A program made the position numbers and the translations under genes. Positions 23,996 to 35,397 of a stretch of 64,000 bases of DNA are shown here, in pieces; within the stretch, counting starts at the first letter, position 1, and each line of letters opens with the position of its first letter. The notes beneath the pieces were generated by a model. That model was given only the letters and a program-made list of their open reading frames with translations, did no database searches and was not told where the DNA came from. Source of the DNA: Mytilus galloprovincialis (taxonomy: Eukaryota > Mollusca > Bivalvia > Mytilida > Mytilidae); assembly GCF_965363235.1 (NCBI RefSeq), contig NC_134845.1, positions 82,723,913 to 82,787,912 on the forward strand, in the 5' to 3' direction.

Positions 23996-25196
23996 TACCG
24001 CAGTCCCACTAGGCCACGATCGCACTACGACCTGTAAAAAAAAAGAAAAATTTGACGATCGTAGTGTGATCGTGTAGATCGCAGTAAGGTCGTATCACGG
24101 TCGTGGTGAGGTCTTCAAGATCGTGATGAGTGTGACTAACTTTGAACATGTTCAAAACAATCATGGTGCGGTCGTGGCGAAATCAGGTCGTAGTAGAAGC
24201 GTAGTGAGAGCGCAGAAGGTCATGGTAAGATCGCAGATGTCGCTGTACCATCGTAGCGAAAGCGTGATTCAATTCGGAGAAACTGCACTACGATCTCACA
24301 GCGATGTTACTACGACTTCACTACGACCATCTTGTTCTCACCGTGACCCATCTACGATTCCACTACGACTATACCACGTTTACACCACGCTGTTTAAGAC
24401 CATAGTACGATTCTACCATGCCCATGCCTTTCTCATCACGCTCATCTTACGACCTGACTACGTTCATACTACGACCAGCATGCTCATTGTCATTTTCACA
24501 TGAAATATATAAAAGCTCTCCATGTTTTGTTTGTCTGTATGTAATTTAAACCTCTTGTCCTTTTTCTCCAACAGCTCAACCATGCTTGACACATCTGTGT
24601 CATCCCTGCTATCGTTCATTTGAGCTTGATGGACCAGAAATAGGTTGTGATTCAGGTTTGGTCGGTCCGACATCTCTGATAGATCAGGATTCGTAATTAT
24701 CAGATCTTCCTTTGCCTCTTCTTCTACCCTACCACCCTGCCCACGAGTTCTGGTAGATTTTGGTTGCATGACTGTGTTGTTTCAGAGATACTCTACGTAT
24801 CAACGAGAAATAGAAAGAATGGAACAGTATTTTGTATTGAACACGATGTTGACGTTATTGCTGCGTAGTATGATCGCAGCATGGTCGTGGTAGGAGCGTG
24901 GTATGGTCGCAGCAGAAGCGTGGTATGGTCGTGTTGCAATCGTATAAATCGTGGTATTGTCGAAGCAAGAACGTGATGAGCGTAAAAGATCGTGATAATC
25001 GTAGTGAGGTCGCAGAATGAGTGTGGTGAGAACGTGGTATAATCGTAGTGGGATCGTTGTAGAAGCGTAATTAGGACGTAATAGCAATGTGAAAGAAACG
25101 AAAATTAATATTTTCATGCCGCTCTTACCGCGACCTCACCACGATCTGAATTTATTTTAGATCGCGGTGCGATCGTGGTCTAGTGGGACTGGGGCT
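23996..25196. mobile_element. TIR element filled with short CACTACGAC-type motifs
   Basis: The left end reads CAGTCCCACTAGGCCACGAT and the right end is its inverted match, with ACCACGATCGCAC following on the right. The arms (24046-24480 and 24855-25160) are dense runs of degenerate 10-12-base words such as CGTAGTGAGGTCG and CACTACGACC, in blocks of alternating orientation. The words resemble the TIR's own CCACGATCGCACTACGACC. The central 24480-24790 is unrelated sequence and carries an ORF. The flanking trinucleotides are TAA and TTA, which hints at a Harbinger-type TWA target but is not a perfect duplication. Confidence 0.65.
24464..24769 (-). CDS. ORF carried inside the motif-filled TIR element
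   Basis: A 101-codon frame starting MQPKSTRTRGQGGRVEEEAK and continuing through an acidic-basic stretch with VELLEKKDKRFKL. The first 90 residues look like genuine hydrophilic protein, while the last part runs into the repeat arm. It is the only non-repetitive portion of the element. It could be the first exon of an element-encoded DNA-binding or accessory protein, or a captured host exon. I do not recognise a domain. No TATA box or splice donor is clear. Confidence 0.4.
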   Translation of the reverse strand: MQPKSTRTRGQGGRVEEEAKEDLIITNPDLSEMSDRPNLNHNLFLVHQAQMNDSRDDTDVSSMVELLEKKDKRFKLHTDKQNMESFYIFHVKMTMSMLVVV

Positions 25197-25452
25197 TTAC
25201 ATCTACCTCTCTTGAAAAACGGATATATTTTAATTCATGTTTACTTTACGTAAACATGGCAAGCTTCTTGCTACAGAAAGTAAAATATATAAATCCTAAT
25301 TTTATTAATTGTTAATGCTGCATATCATTAACAGTCATTTCCAATCGGTGTAATGTCAAGGAAATGTAATGCTAAGGGTGGAACATCAATGGTTTGAACC
25401 AATCCTTCATACGTGATCAAACTTAGGTAATTTATTTGTCTTTAACATTGCA

Positions 25453-25715
25453 AAGAACGCGCGAGGTTTGGCTAGCCACAAAACCGGTTTCAACCAACTA
25501 TTGTATCTCAAAAATGTCCTGTACCAAGGCAGTAATTTGGCAGTTGTTATCTTATAGTTCGTTTCTATATACATTGCATTGTCGTTTGTTTTTGTTACAC
25601 TTCAGTGTTCTGTTGTTTCGTTGTTTTCCTCTTATAGTTGATGTGTTGTCCTCGGTTTTAGTTTGTAACCCGGTTTTGTTTTCTTTCAATCGATTTCTGA
25701 CTTTTGAACAGTATG
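25453..25715 (+). repeat. Dispersed repeat (mussel family I)
   Basis: Begins GCGAGGTTTGGCTAGCCACA and passes GTTATCTTATAGTTCG, TGTTTCGTTGTTTTCC and TTAGTTTGTAACCCGG, ending near TCTGACTTTTGAACAG. I know this from mussel DNA as an abundant repeat. The 94-codon frame across it is a repeat artefact. Confidence 0.6.
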
Positions 25716-26089
25716 GTTAAATTCCGTGTAGAACGCAACCATGAAACACAATACCCATCTAAACATAAAAGCTAAAGTTTTCTCAAACAACTCAAATACC
25801 ATTACAAATATAGTTCTATCTACTCAGTTCTTGAAATATCAACTACAAACGAATTCTTTTAAACTATAATGATGATTAACATATATAAGCAAAAAAACAT
25901 AAAAAGAAAAAAAAGCATAATTAATTAAAGTCAGTCACATTTTTTATCCACTCTTCTTTGAATTTTTTTCTCAGATACATTTGTTTGTGCATACTTATTC
26001 GGGTACACTGTTGTCACGGGTCATTGGGTGCCATCTTTACTTGAATTCCCATCTATAATATAAAGAATTTGTGATGACAATAAATTAAT

Positions 26090-26395
26090 AATGAATATCT
26101 AAAGAAAAGCAAGTGTAAACTGTTATACCACTGTCCCAGGTAAGGGGAGGGTTGGGATCCCGCTAACATGTTTAACCCCGCCACATTATGTATGTATGTG
26201 CCTGTCCCAAGTGAGGAGCCTGTAACATGTGTAATTCAGTGGTTATCGTTTGTTTATGTATTACATATTTGTTTTTCGTTTCATTTTTTTATATAAAAAA
26301 GGCCATTAGTTTTCTCGTTTGAATTGTTTTACATTGTCTTATCGGGGCCTTTTATAGCTGACAAGGCGGTATGGGCCTTCTTTTTTTTTTTTTAT
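26090..26395 (+). repeat. Family A repeat, truncated copy
   Basis: Contains CACTGTCCCAGGTAAGGGGA, GGGATCCCGCTAACATG and CCTGTCCCAAGTGAGGAGCC. It stops at GTATGGGCCTTC followed by a T tract, where another repeat begins. Confidence 0.7.
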
Positions 26396-26520
26396 CAAAT
26401 GGGCAATTCCAGTTAATTTCTGAAAGGTGGGGATGGATTTGTAGATTTTTTTAATAGGTATCGGAAAAAACATAATAGAAAAAACTACCTATCAGGTCAT
26501 ATGTCATACAGACATGAACT
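26396..26520 (+). repeat. Fragment of the GGGCCATTCCAGTTAAT MITE family
   Basis: Starts ATGGGCAATTCCAGTTAATT TCTGAAAGGTGGGGATGG and matches one end of the element at 59755-60229. The other end is missing. Confidence 0.6.
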
Positions 26521-26579
26521 GATTGATATGTTTTGTCTTTAATACATGATATTTTATTACATAAAGGTTGTTGGTTTTG

Positions 26580-26925
26580 AACTAGTTTCAGTAACTGCGA
26601 GTACTCTCAGATCTGTACTGTTTAGTTGACGGGATGTAAAAATTCCCTGAGATGTTCGTTTTGTGTTTTTTTGTTAGATGTTTCTATGCTTTGTATTGTT
26701 TTGGTGAGTATTTCTACATATTAGTATATTTGTTTTTACAATGTATGTTGTAAAAACACATCACTTTTAAAAATTAGGAGAGGATTTGTATAACCCCACC
26801 ATTTTCTGTACGTGCCTATTCCATGTCAGGAGCCTGTAGTTCGTTGGTTGTCGTTTCTTGCTGTATAAATTAAGTCTCTGGAGGAGAGGCATCTCGTTGG
26901 CAATTGAACTGATGCTTACAAATTG
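26580..26925 (+). repeat. Family A repeat, rearranged copy
   Basis: Has the AACTGCGAGTACTCTCAGAT start and the AGGAGCCTGTAG and CATCTCGTTGGCAATTGA blocks, with the middle replaced. Confidence 0.55.
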
Positions 26926-27044
26926 ACAAATCCATATAAACCAAACATAATTATTGACCATTCTGACAAATCCATATAAACCAAACATAATTATTGACCA
27001 TTCTGACAAATCCATATAAACCAAACATAATTATTGACCATTCA
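26925..27044. repeat. Three exact 40-bp tandem units
   Basis: GACAAATCCATATAAACC followed by AAACATAATTATTGACCATTCT-type sequence occurs three times head to tail, differing only at the last bases. Near-identity implies recent expansion. Confidence 0.85.
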
Positions 27045-27136
27045 TTATAGCATTAATTTAATCATGAAATTAAGTTCAAGATAATATAATATCTATCAGA
27101 CAGACATATACATCTTATACGAATTCAATATTATAG

Positions 27137-27235
27137 GTTACATAGTGTGTTAGTGACCTTATAGATAGATATACGGTGTCCATAAAGTTACTGACCCAGT
27201 ATATATCATATTAGGTCACTAACACACTATGTAAC
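27137..27235. mobile_element. 99-bp hairpin MITE
   Basis: Perfect 23-base inverted arms (GTTACATAGTGTGTTAGTGA plus CCT, and its reverse complement) separated by 53 bases. No clear target duplication. Confidence 0.65.
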
Positions 27236-28039
27236 GACTTTATCATACCGACTATCTTTATTTGTCGAATTTAGACTAAAATTGTCTCATTTGCAATCAT
27301 AATACATCTTCTTATTTCTATATTTACATTTAAGTGCTCAAAAGTTCAATTTTAAGAACCTTCTTCAATTGGTCTCCTCTAAAAAACTAATGTAAACAAT
27401 AACTATCTATTTTCAACAACCTCGATATAACAATATTAAACAGAACTTTCATGACTTTCAAATAATCAAGCAATGCCAAAATCGTATCAAAACCGTGTAT
27501 TGAAATAAGCCCAGCCTCCCTACTAACCTAATATGGAATATTCACGGTCTCCACACAGACGCTTTTAACCAATCGTATTCCTTGAAATGTATAGGAGGTA
27601 AGATAAATATAGTGATCCTATTATTGCATATAGTATCCAAACAAAAAAAAGTAATAAACATTAAAAACTGAATATTTTTAAATGATGCATGAAAATAAGG
27701 TTGGATGAATTCTATTTAAAAACGTTTCGATGAAACCATTATAACCAAATATATCTATCGTGTCACCTATAATAAGTGAATATTTCACAAGAAACCATAA
27801 AAATCAGATCAAAATCAATGTATATGATAGACAGACAGACAGAAACTCATAAAATAAGGCATGCGGATAAAAAAATACGAAGCAACTTGGTCTTCTACCT
27901 TCTGAAATGTAATACATTGTAGTATATGTTTTTACCTAAAGTTCACTCGTCGTCGCCGTGTTGTAATCCCTATGTCACGTCTTCTGCGACGAACCATAGA
28001 CAAGACCATAAATTGCTTGATTGATTGTTGGTTGGTTTC
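27236..28039. other. Intergenic stretch
   Basis: No gene. A tiny family A remnant (AAAATTGTCTCATTTGCAAT) is at about 27280-27315. The rest is featureless. Confidence 0.4.
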
Positions 28040-28440
28040 TTAACATCCAGTGGCAAATGTTGCATGCATGTTCAGGACGAGAACAAGTTAATAATAAATA
28101 CAATAGGTGCATGTAGGTCTTTTAATAATAGAGGCCATTCGGGATGATGGTCGGGAAAATTTTAACTGCGGCCGGCCATTGAAAAATGAGGTATATTGAA
28201 TAGGGGCAGAAATTTTGCCTTGTAACAGGCCTACTACGGACCTTTCAAAGAGCTGTTGCAAGGGTTCTTAACGTGCAAAAAGCGTGGTACTCTGTTTACA
28301 CGAGGCATCGGAATTTAACGTCCGAATTCTGACCGGACGTGGCTGCAGACTTGCTACATTCTGCTCAGCCAAACGGACACCCTACTTAGTCAAGCCTTTT
28401 ACTGCCGGTCGGGAGAAGACCAAGTAATTATATTTCGTTT
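28040..28440 (-). repeat. Family E repeat, minus-strand copy
   Basis: Reversed order of the 8930-9260 copy: CAAATGTTGCATGCATGTTC, then ACAGGCCTACTACGGACC, GAGGCATCGGAATTTAACGT and CAGCCAAACGGACACCCTAC. It is GC-richer than its surroundings. Confidence 0.6.
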
Positions 28441-29124
28441 CCCCAGTCACCCTTTGGGAAACGATACAATAAAAAAGCGATACCCACCTAGTCCTTAAAT
28501 GAATACATAGCCAGTTTTATGAGATACATATGCTGAAAATATCTTTTTAAAATATAAATATAATATATAATACATACTATATATAAAACAAGAACTATCT
28601 TTAAAAAAGATATCCGACGTATTGAGTATATGTTTAAAACTATCATTTCGATAACCAGAAGCACAAAGATACCATTAAAATAACGTTTTCTCTGTTTATG
28701 TTCAGTATTCTCGGTCCTCGTATCTTTCTGTTTACATTCGCCAAAACCCCGCGGAAATCTCACATGCGTAGGTGCGTTCTAAAAGTCATGTACGTTCGTA
28801 CAACAAATTTTACATTAACAATTATATAATTGCCCCGAATAAACAGCTGTCACGGATGCAAAGAGCTATTGGAGAAACAATTATTTTAATAAAAATATAA
28901 ATCTTTGTAAGATCTAGTTCAAATATTTATAGTTTTTCACTTGCTTCCATCACGATATAATTAACGAGACGTTTTTTCAAACACAACCAAATCACCCACC
29001 ATGACAGCATTTTGTCTAATCACAGAAAGGATTTTCGAGCATGCGTATTCTGTTGCCATAGTTAAGCGTCCTTACGTTCAAAGGGCACAAACCGAAACTA
29101 TACCGACTACGTCGGACTGAAAAA

Positions 29125-29310
29125 GATGTGGTATGATTGCCAATGAGACAACTGTCCACAAGAGACCAAAATGATACAGATATTAACAATCATAGGTCAC
29201 CGTATGGCCTTCAAAAATGAGCAAAGCCCATACCGCATGGTCGGCTATTAAAGGCCCCTAAATTACACAAAGTAAAAAAATTCGATCGAAAAAAAAACTA
29301 ACGGCCTTAT
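29125..29310 (-). repeat. Family A repeat, 3' portion
   Basis: Starts AAGATGTGGTATGATTGCCA and runs to AACTAACGGCCTTATTCATA. A shorter piece of the same end is at 29850-29925. Confidence 0.7.
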
Positions 29311-30255
29311 TCATATAAAAAAGAGAATCATATATGGAAAAATAAAGTCATAAGAAATTAAAATAAAGAAAGAGATTATAAAATACTGAACCCATTAGTG
29401 TATTTGCCTATTTCGTTATTGGCTCGTATATTATAGATCCACATATATCGTATTTGCTTTCAATACTTGATACATACTGTCAATTTATATCGCCGCCACC
29501 GTCAATTTCTATCGCCGCCACCGTCAGCAGGTTTTGTCTTCTTTCTGAAGGAAATACATAAATATAATGATCATACAAACAAAAGAAAAATCTTCTGGAA
29601 CACATGTTCAACGCAAAGATCAGTACAAAAAACCTACACATCATAGTTTGTACTGATTTTTGCATAGCGCATGTGGTCAACCTTTTCTGTAGTTACAAAT
29701 GTAGTATATATATATAGGAATGCCTATCTAATTCTGTTGAAGCGATAAAGCCAGTACATTTTGTACATGAACTAAAAATAGTCCAACCGTTTTAAATAAT
29801 ATATACAGTAATTTAGATACTATAACAGATACGAACCATGATTACACAAAAAGAAGATGTGGTATGATTGCCAATGAGAAAAATCTCCACAATAGACCAA
29901 AATGACACAGACATTAATTGAAAGATCATATAGTTCGTCCTTTTTTTCTTCCAAGCTTAATTAGTTTTAAGTTATTAAGTAAAAACAGAAGATCCAAAGC
30001 GACCTAGTGTGGAACTATTTCTTTCTAGACTTTTAAATCTTGATTTGTAAAACTTCTCGATTTGTAACTTGTAGGTTTGGCAGCGGTTATATCTGCACTG
30101 TCACGATCTAAAAAATGTTTCACAAATTAGAAGATGTAGAAATCCATGTAACGAACGAAGAAAATACGAAAACAAATTTAGAAGTTACATTTCACAAATC
30201 AAGAGATCATGTATAAATTCGTGTAATGGATGGAAAAAGCACATGTTACAAATTA

Positions 30256-30335
30256 AGAAATTGCATCTTACAAATAAAGAAATTGCATCTTACAAATAAA
30301 GAAATTGCATCTTACAATTAAAGAAATTACATTTC
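30256..30335. repeat. Tandem 22-bp repeat, about four units
   Basis: The unit AAGAAATTGCATCTTACAAA is repeated with single-base drift in the last unit. Confidence 0.8.
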
Positions 30336-30613
30336 CCTTATTAAGAATTAAATAATTATGGCGAATATTCCCTTACATATTTATGAAGTTAGTTAACACT
30401 GCCGCCCCTGTCGCCGGATCAATATCCCTATGTCGAGCTTTCTGCGACAAAACTTTTTTAAGTTGCAGCATTGCCACAAGTATTTCATAATATATTTTTA
30501 ATAATATATACACATGATACATGTATGCAGCACATCCGGGACAAAATGTATTAACACTAAAACTTTTAATTTTCTTCTATGTAAATAAGTCCAATTTGTT
30601 TTAAACTTAGAAT

Positions 30614-31375
30614 TTACCTGCTTGACAAGAAACCAAGCAAGATATCGTTCTCTTGTATATTCTTTGGAGAGTATTTAACTTCCGGCATAGCTGGAACCTT
30701 CTTTGTCTCCATTTTGTCTAGGTCACTTCGCAGACTGTTAAGCTTTGGAAGCAGTTCCACCTCGGACATGTTAGCTGTTTCTCTAATTGCTTTCTGGATT
30801 TTGTTAACTTTACTTAAAGTTTCCTTTAATTCAGTGTTGGATGCTGAAAAGTTCTGAAGATTCTTTTCTTCTTGTGTCCTCAATGTTTTAATCAGTTCTT
30901 TTGCTTTTCGATCAATCAAAAGTTTCTTGTTGTTGGCATCCTCTGTAATTGACTGGATAACAGTTTTAACGTCTGACCGATATCCTCTGGTTCCCTGTTC
31001 AAGCTGCTGTATGTCGTTGCCTAGAGTTTTAACCTTCAAGTAAACGGATTTAATGAGTTGTTCCTTGAAATTCCCAACCGATTCCTTCATATCAGACATG
31101 TTATGTTTATTGTGCTTTTTCACAGCACATACTTGACACACAGCCATGTTGCAATCTATACAGTAGAATATAAAACGTTCATCATGCTCTGAACAGAACG
31201 ATTTATCTTCCAGATTAAGATTTGATGCACCCACAAATGAGTGGGTTTTACTTATCTTTGTGCGCAAATGTGAAGTTTTACAACCATCACAAAATAATTG
31301 GTCACATTGTTGACAGAAATGTCTACCAGGACTACTAACACAAATCTCACACGACTTAGACGCAGCCTGTGCCAT
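30614..31375 (-). CDS. B-box and coiled-coil (TRIM-like) protein
   Basis: 253 residues from MAQAASKSCEICV. This start is preferred over an upstream in-frame Met at 31528 because the extra 51 residues are hydrophobic and unlike the family. B-box 1 ligands are C9, C12, C21, C24, C29, C32, H36 and H45. B-box 2 ligands are C61, H64, C72, C75, C80, C83, H88 and H91. Residues 100-235 are a heptad-rich coiled coil (for example KTLGNDIQQLEQ, KNLQNFSASNTELKETLSKV), used in this family for dimerisation. There is no RING and no C-terminal NHL or SPRY domain. Bivalves have many such RING-less TRIM-like proteins, often linked to immune signalling. The stop codon lies within CAG|GTAAAT, a good splice donor, so the transcript may continue, though no further exon is visible nearby. 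Confidence 0.85.
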   Translation of the reverse strand: MAQAASKSCEICVSSPGRHFCQQCDQLFCDGCKTSHLRTKISKTHSFVGASNLNLEDKSFCSEHDERFIFYCIDCNMAVCQVCAVKKHNKHNMSDMKESVGNFKEQLIKSVYLKVKTLGNDIQQLEQGTRGYRSDVKTVIQSITEDANNKKLLIDRKAKELIKTLRTQEEKNLQNFSASNTELKETLSKVNKIQKAIRETANMSEVELLPKLNSLRSDLDKMETKKVPAMPEVKYSPKNIQENDILLGFLSSR

Positions 31376-31824
31376 TTTACTGTCCGTTATTATAAACACG
31401 GGAACGTGAATAAAGGGGAAAGTAAGCAATCGTATTATGCCAGCTAGGATATAGATCTCATTCGAACCTCTTTGAATTTTCCATAGCTTTAAATGATTAA
31501 ATGCAAGAGGTGAAATTAAAATTAGCATTGTTTCAATAAATTTTTCCTTTTTTATTCTATTTTTAAAAAGAGTTTGGGTAGCAGATTATCTGCATTAAAC
31601 GCGCAATATTTCATTTCATACAAGTGTCACTAGCAGTCGGTCGGTGTGTTTGAACTGTTGTTTTATATTTTGTTTATTTAATATTTGCGTTTGTCTGTGT
31701 TATTATTTCATTTTTTTTGTCTGCATCATCAGATTAACTGGTCTATACTCGTGCTGCGTTCATTTTGATATAGCATGAACCGTGTGATATTGGCATGTAT
31801 TGTTAAGCCGAATTTATATTTATG
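31376..31824. other. Upstream region of the B-box gene
   Basis: A GGACAG|TAAAATGG context just before the start codon could be a splice acceptor for an upstream leader exon. No promoter motif is clear; the rest is AT-rich. Confidence 0.3.
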
Positions 31825-31960
31825 CAAAAAAAGTTTACATTTCGTTACTTATACATCTTCGGATTTCAAATGTTTGGCATTGAGCGTTCCTGATGAAGGT
31901 AAATCCAGAAAAGCGCTTCGGACGCAAGAAATTATTAAACGTGTTGTTTTCAATTTTTTG
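31825..31960 (+). repeat. Family B repeat
   Basis: Contains GGCATTGAGCGTTCCTGATG and AGAAAAGCGCTTCGGACGCA; the partner of the copy at 3480-3590. Confidence 0.6.
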
Positions 31961-31989
31961 CAGAGATGTAAAAAAACACACAAGAAATC

Positions 31990-32315
31990 TACCTACTACA
32001 TTGTGAACTTAATATGTACACGTACAAATGTATGTGTCTGTCCCAAGTCAGGGGCCTGTTATTCAGTGGTTATCGTTTGTATATGTGTTACATATTTGTT
32101 TTTCGTTCATTTTTTGTACATAAATAAGTCCGTTTGTTTTCTCGTTTGAATTGTTTTACATTGCCATTTTGGGGGCTTTTATAGCTGACTATGCGGCATG
32201 TGTTTTGTTCATTGTTAAAGGCAGTACGGTGACCTATAGTTAATTTCTGTGTCATTTTGGTCTCTTGTGGAGAGTTGTCTCATTGTCAATCATACTACAT
32301 CTTCTTTTTTTATAT
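31990..32315 (+). repeat. Family A repeat, 3' two thirds
   Basis: Contains GTCCCAAGTCAGGGGCCTGT, TTATAGCTGACTATGCGGCA and TGGAGAGTTGTCTCATTGTC, ending CATCTTCTTTTTTT. Confidence 0.75.
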
Positions 32316-33339
32316 TAATATGAAAAGAGCTATATTTCCAATTACTTTGGCTTCTAGAAGACTAATAATATTAATATTAATTTATTTGGCCGAAAACATA
32401 AATCTTTACATACATGTTTTTAAATTAATATAAAGAACAATTACCAATACATATACAAATACTAATACTTATTCAGTTAATCTGGAATAATACACATAAT
32501 GGCTGGCCACAAAAATTAAATATCCACGCATAAGTTACTGATGCAAAAATTAAATAAAATGAATAAAATGGAAATTTTAAAACAATATAAAAAGAGGAGG
32601 GTGGGAAAATTTGTTCGAACTGATTCCTCTAAAGAATTATAATGTAATGACTAGGAAAAGGAGTTCACTTTTAAACTAAAAGTGGAGTGAACAGTTAAGC
32701 GAGAATATCAAATGATCGGCCAAAGGGGGATAACTATAACATATTTCGTATCGTCCTTCAATTCGCCTTATTTTATGTTAAATGCATTAAAATTTCATTA
32801 TTTCTATGTTGCTTTGGAATAAAATACCAACAGACGATCAACACCGGTCTTCATTTAAAAAAAAACGTATTTTACTCCCCCCTTTTTTCTTTTGTTTTTG
32901 TGCAATTAGATTAATTGTAACAATAAAATAGCGATATCAAGGGTGTGATATAATGATATAAACAGGAGACATGTGAAGTTTTGGATGAGGTTAACAGAAT
33001 AAATAAAGATAGGCCAAAATCTACACACAAAAAAGACACAAAAAAAATCCCAAAAAAACTTAAGAATTGAAAAAAAATAAGGTTACAAAATGAAGAATAG
33101 AAAATGATATGATGTAAAAATATGAAGAAAAGAGAATAACGAGCCAAAAAAGTTAAGAATAAAGAAATTAAATTACATAGAATATAACACTTGCGAAAAA
33201 AGTAAAGACCTAGTGCCAGTGACCCAATCCATACACTAGCGATATGTCACTTTACACCTTTATTTTTTTCTGTGTAAACACATCTGTAAATGTCGTTTTT
33301 CTTCTAGGAAATGTACTCACCACCATATTATATACAGGG
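32316..33339. other. Intergenic stretch
   Basis: AT-rich with homopolymer runs; no gene or named repeat. Confidence 0.4.
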
Positions 33340-33487
33340 GTTGGTCCAGTCATTATTTAAAAGGGGGTCATTACCCAAGAGAAAAGGGGGGTTCTAACCA
33401 TCTGACTCCATTCAAATGCATTGATCGTCCAAAAAGGGGGCTTCCAAGTCCTGTATCCCCCCGTATGGAACCGCCACTGCTTACATT
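33340..33487. repeat. G/C-tract dispersed repeat
   Basis: CAGGGGTTGGTCCAGTCATT at one end and GTATGGAACCGCCACTGC at the other, with AAAGGGGG tracts inside. The GGNNCCGCCACTGC ending is shared with the element at 34863-35025. Confidence 0.55.
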
Positions 33488-34862
33488 GAGATAAGTGTCG
33501 TTAAATGACAACAATCATTAATCGAGATAATTTGCCTAGTTCGGTGTATGAATACCACTGAGACGAACATGTATTAACATTTTAAATTCGTTGCCTCGGT
33601 ATTTCATGTTTTTAAACCCGGTATTTATGGATCAAGACCCCTAGCTCCGACCCCACCCCCCCCCCCTTTTTTTTAATTCATTGTCATATAAATCATTTTA
33701 AAAAGATTTATTACAATAACGTACAAAAAAATAACATATAAACATTTTGATTATTTATAAATGAAAACACACAACAAAGCCATGAGAAAACCACTAAGGA
33801 AAAGTATCCCTAAAACATTTACAAGCAAAAAGCAAAACAATCTATATTAATATTTATATACATAAATCAAGAGTAGATAAATTTATTCAAATCATGTGAT
33901 GTTAATTCTATATACTGTTCGTTAGATAAGACAATCACATGTATACATGTATCTGATTATCATTTTCTTATTATAACGATTTACTTTGTGTACATCTTAA
34001 CCTGCTGTTACTTTGACACATGATTCGGTCATAAGATAGATCAATATAATTATTAAATCACATGATAACATTTTCACATAGTATCTTACACAGGTAGGTG
34101 AACAAGGACCGTGATATGTTATATATTTTATTTTCAATTGTAAAAATGAACATGAAAATACTAGTTTTGTGTATATGTAGACTTAGACATTCATGTTAAC
34201 TGTGTTTATTGTAAAACCTGCTTTGTTTACAAGACCGTACACAGTTTATTCACATGATTTGTTATAGACGCCTTCCGCACGGTGTTGTGCTAAATGCAAC
34301 ACAAATAAATTAGTCCAAGCGGAAATTTTATAATTTTTTATTATTATTATTTTTCAGTTCCAGGGCACTCATTTTGCATGTGAAGCACAGAAGATTAATT
34401 TAGATAAAAATAATTTACTACGAGCGATGCATCTGCAATTGCACTACTAAGGAATGCACAGTTGTTAGAATATGTCTCCGCATCATTTGCCTGCAATAAT
34501 ACCATTACAAGATGACTATACAATTTGCATGACAAAGAAGTAAAAAGAAAAACATTTATAATGGGTCTTGTCCCCGACGTCATTTGCTATGTTGGGGGAG
34601 GGAGTAGGAGTGGTTCTGATCCCCCTCTATGTTGTCTTATTTATAAACGTCTAATTATTGATCATTATTATTTACGTTTTTGTTAATTTAATATTATTTC
34701 AACATTTTTTTTTTACATTTCTACATTTCTAACAACAAAGTTATATTAACTTGGGGAAACATTATGTGAAGATCATTCAAACTAAGAGTGATTAGTATTC
34801 ACGCTGCTTACGCAATTACTCTTATTTAAATGTTTCAATTTTAAATACCATGTGAGTATCAT
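33488..34862. other. Intergenic stretch
   Basis: Includes a C13/T8 homopolymer junction near 33655. No gene. Confidence 0.4.
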
Positions 34863-35025
34863 AGGCGGATTTAGGGGGGGGGGCCCAGGGGGCCCGGGCC
34901 CCCCCTTTTTGGGAAAAAATTTGGTTGCTTATATAGGAAATCACTGAAGCGTGACTGGAGCGGGCCCCCTCTTAGGTCAGTCAGTGGGCCCCCACTTATG
35001 AAAATTTCTGGATCCGCCACTGCAT
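34863..35025. mobile_element. Short TIR repeat with GGCGGAT ends
   Basis: Ends are GGCGGATTTAG on the left and CTGGATCCGCC on the right. Inside are long G and C runs (GGGGGGCCCAGGGGGCCCGG) and AAATTTGGTTGCTTATATAG. It is a non-coding MITE-like repeat, known to me as widespread in mollusc DNA. Confidence 0.6.
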
Positions 35026-35167
35026 ACTATTGAGACCGTCGTGAATTTGAATTTTCAGTTGAAGCTTGCAGGGTAGTTACGGCCGTTCCACAAAAAAAAA
35101 TTCAATTATAATTCAGTGTTGCCTGTTTTATTAATATGATATTATTTATAAAGGTTACACACATTCT

Positions 35168-35397
35168 ACTATTTGTTAGCGTATTTTATAAGAGGGTGGT
35201 AAAGGGTTATTTTCGTGCAACGTGTTTTGCCATTTTTATTTAACGTGCAGCCGTGAAAAAGGTTCGTTATTCACTGTGTTTCGTGAAATCGGTAAAAAGA
35301 TCAACGTGCAGGAAATTTTTAATTGTTTGTTCATCGTGAAATGGCAATTTTATTTTGCGTTCTTCCGTGCAGATACCGGCCCCTTTTCGCCCCTCAT
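35168..35397. mobile_element. Small candidate TIR element with repeated CGTGCA/CGTGAA words
   Basis: The ends, GAGGGTGGTAAAGGGTTATT and the reverse complement GAGGGGCGAAAAGGGGCC, are imperfect inverted repeats. CGTGCA or CGTGAAA occurs about eight times in 170 bases between them. The design resembles the elements at 24.0 and 37.2 kb on a smaller scale. Confidence 0.45.

Noticed and set aside
31376-31528. Upstream Met extending the B-box protein by 51 residues
   Set aside because: The extension is hydrophobic, lies where a leader or intron is expected, and the internal Met starts right before the first zinc-binding cysteines.
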